A stretch of DNA of 64,000 nucleotides from DATFVJ01 sp963851085. GTDB taxonomy: Bacteria > Actinomycetota > Actinomycetes > Streptosporangiales > Streptosporangiaceae. The position numbers were made by a program, and so were the translations under genes. The notes under the pieces were generated by a model that worked only from the letters and a program-made list of their open reading frames with translations, was not told the DNA's origin and did no database searches. The stretch lies in the NCBI GenBank assembly GCA_963851085.1, contig CAWKNX010000023.1:490374-554373 (forward strand), read 5' to 3'. Positions 13,424 through 24,615 of this stretch are shown here, in pieces (position 1 is the stretch's first letter; the number at the start of each line of letters is the position of its first letter).

Positions 13424-14746
13424 ATGCGCATTCGTTTAACGCGGGGGAGAGCAATACGCCTCAGCGCGGCCGTCGCCGTCGCGGCCGGTGCTGCGGGTTT
13501 GCTCGGCATCACCGCCGCCACCGCGGCGCCGGCCGCGACTGCGGCCAAGCACTGTAATACCTCCATCAGCAAGCAGAACTTCGGCGTCGCGAACTCCGGG
13601 CCGTACGGCGGCAATCAGATCGTCTGGCGGTACACGCTGACCAACCGGCACTGCATGCAGGTCAGGATCATGACCTACGGTGCCATCGTTCAGTCGATCG
13701 CGGCTCCCGACAGGCACGGCCACCTGGCCGATGTCGTGCTCGGCTTCAAGACGCTGGCCGATTACGTGAACCTGGTCAGCCCGCCGCCGTCGTCGCCGAA
13801 TACCGGCGGACCCTACTTCGGCGAGACGATCGGCCGGTACGGCAACCGGATCGCGGCCGGCAAGTTCTCGCTGAACGGCGCGACGTACACGCTGCCGCTC
13901 AACAACAACGGGAACACCCTGCATGGCGGTTTCGTCGGCTGGGGTAACCGCATCTGGCAGCACCCGGTCGCGAAGATCGGCAAGGGCAGTGTGTCGCTGA
14001 CGATGGACCTGGTCGCCCCGAACGGCGACGAGGGCGCCAAGTTCGAGCCAACCTGCGCGGCGACCAACCCACCGTGCACCGGCTTCCCAGCCCAGGTCAC
14101 CACGTTTATCACCTACAGCCTCGACAACGCCGGCCGGCTGTGGATCCACTACCGGGCGCACAACGACGACGCGAAGCTGTCGACCGTTCTCAACCTGACC
14201 AACCACAGCTACTTCAACCTCGCAGGCGAGGCCTCGGGCCCGGCATATGCCCAGAAGGTCCTCATCAACGCCAACTCCTTCACCCCGACCGACGCCTTGC
14301 TGATCCCGACCGGCGCGATCGTGCCGGTCAAGGGAACGCCGTTCGACTTCAGGAGCTTCCACACGATCGGCTCCCGGATCGGCGACGCAAGTGCGCCCGA
14401 GGGTAACCAGCTGGTCCTCGCGCACGGCTACGACCACAACTGGGTGCTGAACAAGAGCGGACCTAAGTTCGCAGGGCTCCGGCTCGCCGCCGCGGCGGCG
14501 GATCCGAAGAGCGGGCGCGCGCTCGTCGTCTGGACCGACCAGCCGGGTGTCCAGTTCTACTCGGGCAACTTCCTTGACGGGCACCTGGTCGGGATCAGCG
14601 GCCACACCTACCGGCAGACCGCTGGCTACACGTTCGAGACACAGCACTTCCCGGACTCGCCCAACCAGCCGTCCTTCCCGTCCACCGTCCTGAAGGCAGG
14701 ACAGACATTCAACTCGACAACCATCTTCCAGTTCGGCGCCCACTGA
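13424..14746 (+). CDS. Secreted aldose 1-epimerase (mutarotase)
   Basis: Interconverts alpha and beta anomers of aldoses. ATG at 13424 has GGGAG upstream and starts a 440-residue protein. It opens with a Sec or Tat-like signal (MRIRLTRGRAIRLSAAVAVA, then a hydrophobic stretch and a likely cut after ATAAPA). The mature part has the galactose-mutarotase motifs: TYGAIVQSI, GRYGNRIA, LHGGFVGWGNRIW, the catalytic histidine in NLTNHSYFNL, HGYDHNWVL and a C-terminal glutamate in TFETQHFPDSPN. The region TCAATNPPCTGF adds a possible disulphide not found in cytoplasmic GalM. Export implies that it acts on sugars outside the cell, perhaps at the wall during polysaccharide digestion. The gene is unbroken. 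Confidence 0.88.
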   Translation: MRIRLTRGRAIRLSAAVAVAAGAAGLLGITAATAAPAATAAKHCNTSISKQNFGVANSGPYGGNQIVWRYTLTNRHCMQVRIMTYGAIVQSIAAPDRHGHLADVVLGFKTLADYVNLVSPPPSSPNTGGPYFGETIGRYGNRIAAGKFSLNGATYTLPLNNNGNTLHGGFVGWGNRIWQHPVAKIGKGSVSLTMDLVAPNGDEGAKFEPTCAATNPPCTGFPAQVTTFITYSLDNAGRLWIHYRAHNDDAKLSTVLNLTNHSYFNLAGEASGPAYAQKVLINANSFTPTDALLIPTGAIVPVKGTPFDFRSFHTIGSRIGDASAPEGNQLVLAHGYDHNWVLNKSGPKFAGLRLAAAAADPKSGRALVVWTDQPGVQFYSGNFLDGHLVGISGHTYRQTAGYTFETQHFPDSPNQPSFPSTVLKAGQTFNSTTIFQFGAH

Positions 14747-14775
14747 ACAAAGCGGGCTAACTGACGAGGAGTCAA

Positions 14776-14809
14776 GCGTCCCGCCGCCCACCCGTGGGCG
14801 GCGGGACGC
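14776..14809. terminator. Perfect 16-bp hairpin after the epimerase gene
   Basis: The arms GCGTCCCGCCGCCCAC and GTGGGCGGCGGGACGC are exact complements separated by two bases, 30 bases after the epimerase stop and about 70 before polA. There is no T-run, as usual for GC-rich actinobacterial terminators. Confidence 0.75.
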
Positions 14810-14877
14810 CGCATTTCCTGGCAGCGGGGGAGGCGACGTTGCGCGCGGGTGTCACACCCCGCGTCTAGGATTTCGGT

Positions 14878-17623
14878 GTGGCGACCGCGACAGGGACCGA
14901 AGGCACGACCCCGGCCCAGAAGAACAGAGCTAAGACAGGGAAACCGGACCGGCTGCTCCTGCTCGATGGTCACTCCCTGGCGTACCGGGCGTTCTTCGCC
15001 CTGCCGGTGGAGAACTTCTCCACCACCACCGGCCAGCCCACCAACGCGGTCTACGGCTTCACCGCGATGCTCATCAACGTCCTGCGCGACGAGCAGCCCA
15101 CCCACGTCGCCGTCGCGTTCGACCGCAGCGAGCCCACGTTCAGGCACGAGCAGTTCGTCGAGTACAAGGCGAACCGCCGTGAGACGCCCACCGATTTCCG
15201 CGGCCAGGTCAGCCTCATCCACGAGGTGCTCGCCGCGCTCGGGATCCAGCAGCTTTCCGCGGCAGGCTACGAGGCCGACGACGTGATCGCGACGCTGGCC
15301 ACGCAGGCCGCGGCGGAAGGCATGGACGTGCTCATCGTCACTGGTGACCGTGACGCGCTACAGCTGGTGACCGACCAGGTGACGGTCCTGATGACCAGGC
15401 GCGGCATCAGCGACATGACCAGGTTCACCCCCGGCGCCGTTAAGGAAAAATACGGTCTTACGCCCGAGCAGTACCCGGACTTCGCCGCGGTCCGCGGCGA
15501 CCCGAGCGACAACCTGCCGAACATCCCCGGCGTGGGGGAGAAGACCGCCATCAAATGGGTCAGCGAGTACGGCTCACTCGCCGCGCTCGTGGACCGGGTC
15601 GGCGAGATCAAGGGCAGGGCGGGTGATGCGCTGCGTGAGCACCTCGGCTCGGTGCTGCGCAACCGCCAGCTCACCGAGCTGGCGCGTGACGTCCCGCTCG
15701 AGGCTGGCCCGCAGGATCTGCGGCCAGGCGCGTGGGACCGCGAGGCGATACACCAGCTCTTCGACACCCTCCAGTTCCGCGTGCTCCGCGACCGGCTCTA
15801 CGCGACCCTCTCGTCCGTCGAGCCAGAAGCCGAAGAGGGCTTCGAGGTGGATCTCGCCATGCCTGGCGCCGACGAGCTGGCGAGCTGGCTTGACGAGAAC
15901 GCGAGCGGCGGCCAGACGATGGGCGTCGCGCTGAGCGGCACGCTGGGGCCGCGGCACCGGCACGTTCACGGGCCTGGCGATCGCGAGCCCGCAGGGGCCT
16001 GCCGCATACGTGGACCCGGTGGAGCTGGCCGAAGGTGACGAGCAGGTGCTCGCCGCGTGGCTTGCCGACCCGGGGAAGCCGAAGGTTCTGCACGATGCGA
16101 AGGGGCCGATGCTCGCGCTGCACGCCCGGGGCCTTCGGCTCGGCGGCCTCGTCAGTGACACCGCACTCGCCGCCTATCTGGCGCTGCCCGGGCAGCGTTC
16201 CTTCGACCTGGCCGACCTCGCGCTCCGCTACCTGCACCGCGAGCTGCGCACCGACGCGGAGGACTCCGGCCAGCTCACGCTGGACGGCACGCGGTGAGCA
16301 GGAAGCCGCGCGCGACCTCGCGCTCCAGGCGCGAGCCACCGCCGAGCTTTCCGCCGCGCTCGACAGCGACCTGGAGCGGCGCGGCGCCACCCGGCTCCTG
16401 CACGAGGTGGAACTCCCGCTCGTCGCCGTGCTCGCCGGGATGGAGCGCACCGGGATCGCCGCGGACACCGATCACTTCGCCGGCATGTCGGCGAGCCTGG
16501 GCGGTCAGGTCAAGGAGGCCGAGCAGGCCGCGTACGCGGTCGTCGGCCACGAGTTCAACCTCGGCTCGCCGAAACAGCTACAGCAGGTGCTCTTCACCGA
16601 GCTCGGGCTGCAGAAGACCAAGCGGATCAAGACCGGCTACACGACCGACTCCGAGGCGCTGACCGGCCTGCTCGCCCAGACCGGCCACCCGGTGCTCGAG
16701 CACCTGCTGCGGCACCGCGACGTCGCCCGGCTGAAGAGCATCGTGGACTCACTGATCCCGATGGCCGACGATCAGGGGCGCATCCATACCACGTTCAACC
16801 AGATGATCGCCGCGACCGGCCGGCTCTCCTCCACCGACCCGAACCTGCAGAACATCCCGATCCGCACCGAGGAGGGCGCCGGATACGGGAGGGGTTCATG
16901 GTGCGGCGAGGGCCGGCTTCGCTTTCGACTGCCTGCTCACGGCGGACTACAGCCAGATCGAGCTGCGGATCATGGCGCACATGTCGGAGGACGCGGCGCT
17001 GATCGAGGCGTTCGGGTCCGGCCACGACTTCCACGCCGCGACCGCGTCCAGGGTCTTCGGCGTGCCTCCCGACCAGGTGAGCCCGGAACTGCGCGCCCGG
17101 ATCAAGGCGATGAACTACGGCCTCGCCTACGGCCTGTCCGCCTACGGCCTGTCGCAGCAGCTGCGGATCACGGCCGACGAGGCGCGCGGCCTGATGGGCG
17201 AGTACTTCGAGACGGTTCGGCGGGGTCAGGGACTACCTGCGCTCGATCGTCGACCAGGCGCGCAAGGACGGTTACACCGAGACGATCCTCGGCCGCCGCA
17301 GGTACCTGCCCGACCTGCTGTCCGACAACAGGCAGCGCAGGGAGATGGCAGAGCGGATGGCACTGAACGCGCCCATCCAGGGATCCGCGGCCGACATCAT
17401 CAAGGTGGCCATGCTCGCCGTGGACCGGGCGCTGGGTGAGCAGGGGCTGCGCTCGCGGATGCTGCTTCAGGTCCATGACGAGCTTGTTTTCGAGGTGGCG
17501 CCTGGCGAGCTTTACGCGCTGCGCGAACTCGTGACGTCAAACATGTGCGGCGCGGCGGAGCTGGGGGTTCCGCTGCAGGTGTCGATCGGTACCGGCCGCA
17601 CCTGGGCAGAGGCTGGACATTAG
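14878..17623 (+). CDS. polA: DNA polymerase I (frameshifted)
   Basis: PolA removes RNA primers and fills gaps in replication and repair. GTG at 14878 begins a protein of about 910 residues. Domains: 5'-3' exonuclease (LLLLDGHSLAYRAFFALP, FDRSEPTFRHE, VTGDRDALQLV, GVGEKTAIKW), a middle region in the place of the 3'-5' exonuclease without clear catalytic acids, and the palm/fingers/thumb domain (TGRLSSTDPNLQNIP, DYSQIELRIMAHMS, AMNYGLAYGLSAYGLSQQL, LQVHDELVFEV). Frames change at about 15942, 16293, 16880-16925 and 17217, mostly single extra bases. The polymerase catalytic aspartates (DYSQIE and VHDE) are intact. In actinobacteria polA is usually near rpsA, as here. Confidence 0.93.
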
Positions 17624-17776
17624 TGAGACGCTAACGTGACCGGGTTCGATTGACCGGCCCGGCATGCTCTCATATCCTGATCGCTGCGCTCTGGCCACAA
17701 GTAACCATCATCGGTTGACGGCCAAATCCTGGCGCCCAAAGAAGATTCCATGTCCGTATCCGGAGCCAACCACCAC

Positions 17777-19294
17777 ATGACGAGCAGCACCGAGGCAACC
17801 TCAACGCCCAAGGTAGCGGTCAACGACATCGGGTCCGAGGAAGCTTTCCTCGCAGCGATCGACGAGACCATCAAGTATTTCAATGACGGCGACATAGTCG
17901 AAGGGACCGTCGTCAAGGTCGATCGAGACGAGGTCTTGCTCGACATCGGTTACAAGACCGAAGGGGTCATCCCCTCACGCGAGCTGTCGATCAAGCATGA
18001 CGTCGACCCGCATGACGTGGTCAAGGTCGGCGAGCATATCGAGGCCCTTGTCCTGCAGAAGGAGGACAAGGAAGGCCGCCTGATCCTCTCCAAGAAGCGT
18101 GCGCAGTACGAGCGCGCCTGGGGAACGATCGAGAAGATCAAGGAAGAGGACGGCGTGGTCACCGGCACGGTGATCGAAGTCGTCAAGGGCGGGCTCATCC
18201 TCGACATCGGCCTGCGCGGCTTCCTGCCCGCTTCGCTGGTCGAGATGCGGCGGGTCCGCGACCTCCAGCCGTATGTCGGCAGGGAGCTCGAAGCGAAGAT
18301 CATCGAGCTGGACAAGAACCGCAACAACGTGGTTCTCTCCCGTCGCGCCTGGCTGGAGCAGACCCAGTCCGAGGTGCGCCAGACCTTCCTCAACACGCTG
18401 CAGAAGGGCCAGATCCGCAAGGGTGTGGTGTCGTCCATCGTCAACTTCGGCGCATTCGTTGACCTCGGCGGCGTGGACGGGCTTGTGCACGTGTCCGAGC
18501 TGTCCTGGAAGCACATCGACCATCCCAGTGAGGTGGTCGAGGTCGGCCAGGAGGTCACGGTCGAGGTGCTTGACGTGGACATGGACCGCGAGCGCGTGTC
18601 GCTGTCGCTGAAGTCCACGCAGGAAGACCCGTGGCAGCAGTTCGCCCGCACGCACCAGATCGGCCAGGTCGTGCCGGGCCGGGTCACCAAACTGGTGCCG
18701 TTCGGTGCGTTCGTGCGGGTCGAGGAGGGCATCGAGGGCCTGGTCCACATCTCCGAGCTCGCGGACCGGCACGTCGAGATTCCCGAGCAGGTCGTGCAGG
18801 TCGGTGACGAGATCTTCGTCAAGATCATCGACATTGATCTCGACCGGCGCCGGATCAGCCTGTCGCTGAAGCAGGCCAACGAGGGCACGATCGCCGAGGC
18901 CGTGGGCGACGATTTCGACCCGACGCTTTACGGCATGCCCGCCACCTACGACGAGCAGGGCAACTACGTCTATCCCGACGGCTTCGACGCCGAGACGGGC
19001 GAGTGGCTCGAGGGCTTCGATCAGCAGCGCGAGGAATGGGAACGCCAGTACGGCGAGGCACGCTCGCGGTACGAGGCGCACCGCCGCCAGGTCGAGGAGG
19101 CACGTAAGGCCGACGCCGAGGCGACCGCGAGTGCCAGCACTCAGTCCTCTTCGTCGTCCTCGTCGTCCCCCACCGCGGCCACCTCGTCGTCCACGTCGAC
19201 GAGCGAAGGCGCGGGTGAGCGTGAGAACGGCGCGCTGGCGTCCGACGAGGCGCTCGCGGCACTGCGGGAGAAGCTCTCCGGCGGCCAGAGCTAG
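17777..19294 (+). CDS. rpsA: 30S ribosomal protein S1
   Basis: S1 binds mRNA leaders and helps load them on the 30S subunit. The protein of 505 residues has four S1 (OB-fold) repeats; clear repeat cores are GTVVKVDRDEVLLDIGYKTE, GTVIEVVKGGLILDIGLRG, GVVSSIVNFGAFVDLGGVDG and GRVTKLVPFGAFVRVEEGIE, followed by an acidic and serine-rich tail ending in ALREKLSGGQS. An upstream ATG at 17750 is in frame, but the ATG at 17777 matches the conserved start MTSSTEA seen in Streptomyces S1. The gene is unbroken and ends in TAG within CTAG, which is one target copy of the small mobile element that follows. Confidence 0.95.
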   Translation: MTSSTEATSTPKVAVNDIGSEEAFLAAIDETIKYFNDGDIVEGTVVKVDRDEVLLDIGYKTEGVIPSRELSIKHDVDPHDVVKVGEHIEALVLQKEDKEGRLILSKKRAQYERAWGTIEKIKEEDGVVTGTVIEVVKGGLILDIGLRGFLPASLVEMRRVRDLQPYVGRELEAKIIELDKNRNNVVLSRRAWLEQTQSEVRQTFLNTLQKGQIRKGVVSSIVNFGAFVDLGGVDGLVHVSELSWKHIDHPSEVVEVGQEVTVEVLDVDMDRERVSLSLKSTQEDPWQQFARTHQIGQVVPGRVTKLVPFGAFVRVEEGIEGLVHISELADRHVEIPEQVVQVGDEIFVKIIDIDLDRRRISLSLKQANEGTIAEAVGDDFDPTLYGMPATYDEQGNYVYPDGFDAETGEWLEGFDQQREEWERQYGEARSRYEAHRRQVEEARKADAEATASASTQSSSSSSSSPTAATSSSTSTSEGAGERENGALASDEALAALREKLSGGQS

Positions 19295-19453
19295 GGTGTG
19301 TCCCGTGGATCTCGGTGGATGCAGGCGGTGGCCAGGCGGCGATCCGGCAAGGCGGAGGCGGAGCCGATACTGGTTCGTATCGGCGACGACGACAACGCCG
19401 CCGGTCGTCGCATGGGCGCCGATCCGCGCCGCCGGAGATCTGCGGGACATGCC
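19295..19453. mobile_element. 159-bp MITE-like element with CTAG target duplication
   Basis: The stretch begins GGTGTGTCCCG and ends CGGGACATGCC, imperfect inverted ends (9 of 11 positions pair). It is flanked on both sides by CTAG (19291-19294 and 19454-19457), a perfect 4-bp target duplication. It is too short to encode a transposase and has no credible ORF, so it is a non-autonomous element. The left CTAG contains the rpsA stop codon TAG, and so the insertion leaves rpsA intact. It fills almost the whole rpsA-coaE gap. A CTAG/YTAR target is known for some IS701- and IS5-type elements; the parent is not in the window. Confidence 0.75.
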
Positions 19454-19478
19454 CTAGCAGCCGGACTCGACGAATTCG

Positions 19479-20090
19479 ATGCTCCGGGTCGGGCTGACCG
19501 GGGGAATTGGCAGCGGCAAGAGTGAGGTGTCGCGGCGGCTCGCGTCCTACGGTGCCGTGCTCATCGACGCGGACGCCATCGCGCGCGACGTGGTGCAGCC
19601 GGGCACGCCCGGGCTCGCCGGGGTGGTCGCGGAGTTCGGCCCCGGTGTGCTGCACGCCGACGGCACCCTCGACAGGGATGCGGTCGCGCGCCTGGTGTTC
19701 GCCGACGCCGGGATGCGCGCCAAGCTGAACGCGATCGTGCATCCCCTCGTCGGCGAGCGGATGGCCGCACTCGAACAGGCGGCGCCCGCCGGGGCGATCG
19801 TCGTGTTCGACGTGCCGCTGATCGCCGAGAGCGGCCTGGCGGGCGGATTCGACCTGGTCGTCGTCGTGGACGCGCCTCGGCACACCCAGCTTGACCGGCT
19901 CGTCCGGCTGCGCGGCATGACCAAGGAGCAGGCGGCGGCCCGGATCGCCGCGCAGGCCAGCCGCGACCAGCGCCTCGCGATCGTGGGCGCGGGGGACATC
20001 GTGATCGACAACTCCGGGTCCCTGGCCGAACTCGACCGCCAGGTTGGCGACCTGTGGGCCGAGCTGCGGCGCCGCGCCCGTGACGGCTGA
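19479..20090 (+). CDS. coaE: Dephospho-CoA kinase
   Basis: Phosphorylates the ribose 3'-OH of dephospho-CoA, the last step of coenzyme A synthesis. The 203-residue protein starts MLRVGLTGGIGSGKS with the P-loop, then DADAIARDVVQPG, VHPLVGERM and FDVPLIAESG, and the lid region with arginines LRGMTKEQAAARIAAQ, all typical of CoaE. It ends with DIVIDNSG. Some mycobacterial CoaE proteins carry a C-terminal UPF0157 domain; this one does not. Unbroken. It lies downstream of rpsA, as in other actinobacteria, and is separated from it by the MITE. Confidence 0.94.
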   Translation: MLRVGLTGGIGSGKSEVSRRLASYGAVLIDADAIARDVVQPGTPGLAGVVAEFGPGVLHADGTLDRDAVARLVFADAGMRAKLNAIVHPLVGERMAALEQAAPAGAIVVFDVPLIAESGLAGGFDLVVVVDAPRHTQLDRLVRLRGMTKEQAAARIAAQASRDQRLAIVGAGDIVIDNSGSLAELDRQVGDLWAELRRRARDG

Positions 20091-20108
20091 GCGTCGTCAC
20101 GATTCGCC

Positions 20109-20260
20109 CTGAACGGCTGCCGCGGATGCGCCAACCACTGGTGCGGGGGGTTCCGGGCCATCGGGGTCCGGGACGTCCCCGGGCGGGCGCTGCGCCCCCC
20201 GGGGCTGGCACAGCCTGAACGGCTGCCGCCTGGCGCGCTGATCGCGGGGAATGCAGGGCG
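20109..20260. repeat. Diverged copies of the 3606 repeat unit
   Basis: Two partial units begin CCTGAACGGCTGCCGC at about 20109 and 20213; the first continues to GTGCGGGGGGTTCCGGG and GGGCTGGCACAGCCTG, the same start, middle and end as the tandem units at 3606-3835. They lie between coaE and uvrB. No coding potential is seen. Confidence 0.7.
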
Positions 20261-20357
20261 CCGCGGGTGGGTTCCAGGGGAGGCGGCGGGTCAGGCGAGG
20301 CTGTCAGACCCGGGCCCTACAGTGGAGGGCACGCCGTTGTGGTAAGGAGTGAGCGCC

Positions 20358-22475
<2,118 letters not shown>

Positions 22476-22694
22476 CAGCCTAGTCTGGGTGTCTTCGATG
22501 GCCACGCCCCGGCCAACGTCGCCTCGGCGTGCCACGCACCGGCTTCCGCCGTCCCGGACGCCGCCTGCGCCCCCGCGCCGTGCAGCAGAGCATGGGGTTT
22601 TCAAGCAGGCTCTTCCGTATGACGGTCGTTACGCACCTGCCGGTTCCGTCACCGGTCCGACGGCGCCGGTCCGGTCCTTCGCGGAAGGAATCGC

Positions 22695-23294
22695 ATGGCG
22701 TGGGTTGTGTTCGACTACGGCGGCGTGATCAGTTCACCCCAGCCAGAGCGGGCCGTCGCCGCGATGGCGGCCGTCGTGGGCAGGCCGGTGCCGGAATTCA
22801 GCGACGCGTACTGGGCCCGCCGGCACGCCTATGACCTCGCCGAGGTCACCGCCGACGACTACTGGCGCGCCGCCGCCGGGCAGGCCGCCCGCCCATGGGA
22901 CGGCTCGGCGACCGCGGAGCTCAACTCGCTGGACACCGCAAGCTGGCTGCACCTTCAGCCAGGTACCGTCCGCCTGATCGAGGACCTCGCGGCAAACGGG
23001 ACGCGGCTTGCCATGCTGTCGAACGCGCCCTACGCGGTCGCCGAGGCGGTCGCGGCGCTTCCGCTCGCCCGCCACTTCGAGCACCTGCTCTTCAGCTGTC
23101 ACCTGCGGCTGGCCAAACCCGACCCCCGCTGCTACCGCAAGGCGCTGGCCAGGCTCGGCGCCGATCCCGCGGACGTATTCTTCACCGACGACCGCGCGGA
23201 CAACGTGGCCGCCGCCGCCAGGCTCGGCATCCACGCCATCCGCTTCACCGCTGCCGAGCAGGTACGCGCGCGGCTGGCTGTTCAGCTCGCCTAG
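22695..23294 (+). CDS. HAD-superfamily hydrolase
   Basis: A 199-residue haloacid-dehalogenase-type phosphatase. Motif I is FDYGGVISSP (nucleophile aspartate), the cap helices follow, motif II is MLSNAP, motif III the lysine in LAKPDPRCYRKAL and motif IV FFTDDRADNVAAAA. The layout with SNAP and KPDP is that of the HAD-IA group related to epoxide-hydrolase N-terminal phosphatases. The substrate cannot be told. ATG has GAAGGAA upstream. It stands alone between uvrB and a convergent sugar cluster. Its TAG stop lies in CTAG and is followed by a 164-bp mobile element. Confidence 0.85.
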   Translation: MAWVVFDYGGVISSPQPERAVAAMAAVVGRPVPEFSDAYWARRHAYDLAEVTADDYWRAAAGQAARPWDGSATAELNSLDTASWLHLQPGTVRLIEDLAANGTRLAMLSNAPYAVAEAVAALPLARHFEHLLFSCHLRLAKPDPRCYRKALARLGADPADVFFTDDRADNVAAAARLGIHAIRFTAAEQVRARLAVQLA

Positions 23295-23295
23295 C

Positions 23296-23459
23296 GAGGC
23301 CGCTGAACAACGGCGTCCGATCAGCGAGCGGGTCATCCGCGCCCGGCTGGCAAGGCGGAGCCCGAGGCCGCTACCAGCGGTTCGTAACGGCGAGAGTGAC
23401 AACGCCGCCAGCCGGGATGCGCGGCCACGCGAGCCGGGCAGGTGTTGTTCAGCGGCCTC
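23296..23459. mobile_element. 164-bp MITE, copy 1
   Basis: The element starts GAGGCCGCTGAACAAC and ends GTTGTTCAGCGGCCTC, perfect 16-bp terminal inverted repeats. A copy of the same length lies at 33119-33282 with 8 differences in 164 positions (about 95% identical). Neither contains a credible ORF. The left flank is CTAG plus one base, CTAG holding the stop codon of the HAD gene; the right flank is TTAG. The internal CCGCTACCAGCGG is itself a small palindrome. This is a non-autonomous transposable element whose parent is outside the window. Confidence 0.88.
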
Positions 23460-23505
23460 TTAGGCCCCGCCCAGGCCGTTCTCCCGGCGTGCCTGCCGCC
23501 ACGCG

Positions 23506-24615
23506 TCAGCCGTTAAGGCCTATCCGGGTGAGCGCATGGGACAGGGCAGCCTCCCAGTCGGCGGCCGACCTGGTCGGCCCGGGCCTCGCCGGTTTGACCC
23601 GGTCGAGCGCGGCGAGGGCGCTGCGGACGACGTCTGCGGGGCGCGCGGACGTCACACTCGCGTCGCCAAGCTCCAGTTCGTGCTGCAGGTTGTCGCGGCC
23701 ATGCCCGGGCACGGCGTCGAGCAGCAGGACGTGCCGCCCCACGACGCGGGCTTCCGAGCACGTGTCACCAGAGCTGGTGACGACCAGGTCGGCGGCGGCC
23801 ATCAGTTCGGGAATCCGGTCGGTGTAGCCGTACACGTGCAGCCGGGGCTCGCGGCGGGCCGCGGCGCGGAGCCTGGCTTCGAGTTTCCTGTTGCGCCCGG
23901 CGACCGCGAGCACGCACAGGCCGGCCCGGCTGAGTGCCGCCGCCGTTACCGCGAGCGGCCCGAGTCCCCACGCGCCCGACATGAGCAGCACGCAGCGATC
24001 GCTGCCGGGCACGCCGATCGCCGCCCGCGCCTCCTGCTGCGGCGGTGGCTCGTAGAACCCCGGGCGCACCGGGGCGGGCACCACCGCCACCCGGGCCTCC
24101 GGCTGGAACCGCAGTACGGCGCACTCGGCCGCCCGCGAGGTCACCAGGTACAGGTCGGTATGTGGGTGGACCCAGAGCCGGTGCGGCGTTACGTCGGTGC
24201 AGAAGACCACGTGCGCCATGTCACGGTAGCGGCCGCTCGAAGCGCCGTTCCCGCGCAGCCGGCTGACGGCGGACGCCGCGGTCGCGAAGACGGAGATGAC
24301 CAGATCGGCGGGATCGCTGTCCAGGTGCCGCCGCAGGCGTGGCACTATCTGGCCTCGTGCCGCCGCGTCGGTAAGCAGCGCCAGCCTGTTGCCCGTTCTG
24401 AGCGTGGCGAAATGGTAGGCGTCGTAAAGGCCGGGCACGGCGAGCATGGACCGGAACACCATCTCGCCCGCGGAGCCGCCGGTGCGCCCGAGCAGGCGCA
24501 TCGCGTCCAGTGTGGTGGTCGACCAGCCGCGCGCCTCGAGCGACTCGGCGCATGCCTGCGCCATGACGTCGTGGCCCATCCCGAGCGAACCAGAAAGCAG
24601 CAGGGCCTTCCTCAT
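23506..24615 (-). CDS. MGDG-synthase-like glycosyltransferase
   Basis: A 369-residue GT-B enzyme of the family that adds a hexose to diacylglycerol or a related lipid. The N-terminal part has LLSGSLGMGHDVMAQACAES, the glycine loop and histidine typical of MGDG synthases and MurG relatives, then VVFCTDVTPHRLWVHPHTD; the C-terminal donor domain has LLMSGAWGLGPL, VYGYTDRIPELMAAADLVVT, SSGDTCSEA and VPGHGRDN, corresponding to the UDP-sugar pocket. No signal peptide; it acts at the inner face of the membrane. It overlaps the epimerase gene by four bases (ATGA), so the two are translationally coupled in one operon with the aminotransferase. The exact sugar and acceptor are unknown. Confidence 0.8.
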   Translation of the reverse strand: MRKALLLSGSLGMGHDVMAQACAESLEARGWSTTTLDAMRLLGRTGGSAGEMVFRSMLAVPGLYDAYHFATLRTGNRLALLTDAAARGQIVPRLRRHLDSDPADLVISVFATAASAVSRLRGNGASSGRYRDMAHVVFCTDVTPHRLWVHPHTDLYLVTSRAAECAVLRFQPEARVAVVPAPVRPGFYEPPPQQEARAAIGVPGSDRCVLLMSGAWGLGPLAVTAAALSRAGLCVLAVAGRNRKLEARLRAAARREPRLHVYGYTDRIPELMAAADLVVTSSGDTCSEARVVGRHVLLLDAVPGHGRDNLQHELELGDASVTSARPADVVRSALAALDRVKPARPGPTRSAADWEAALSHALTRIGLNG

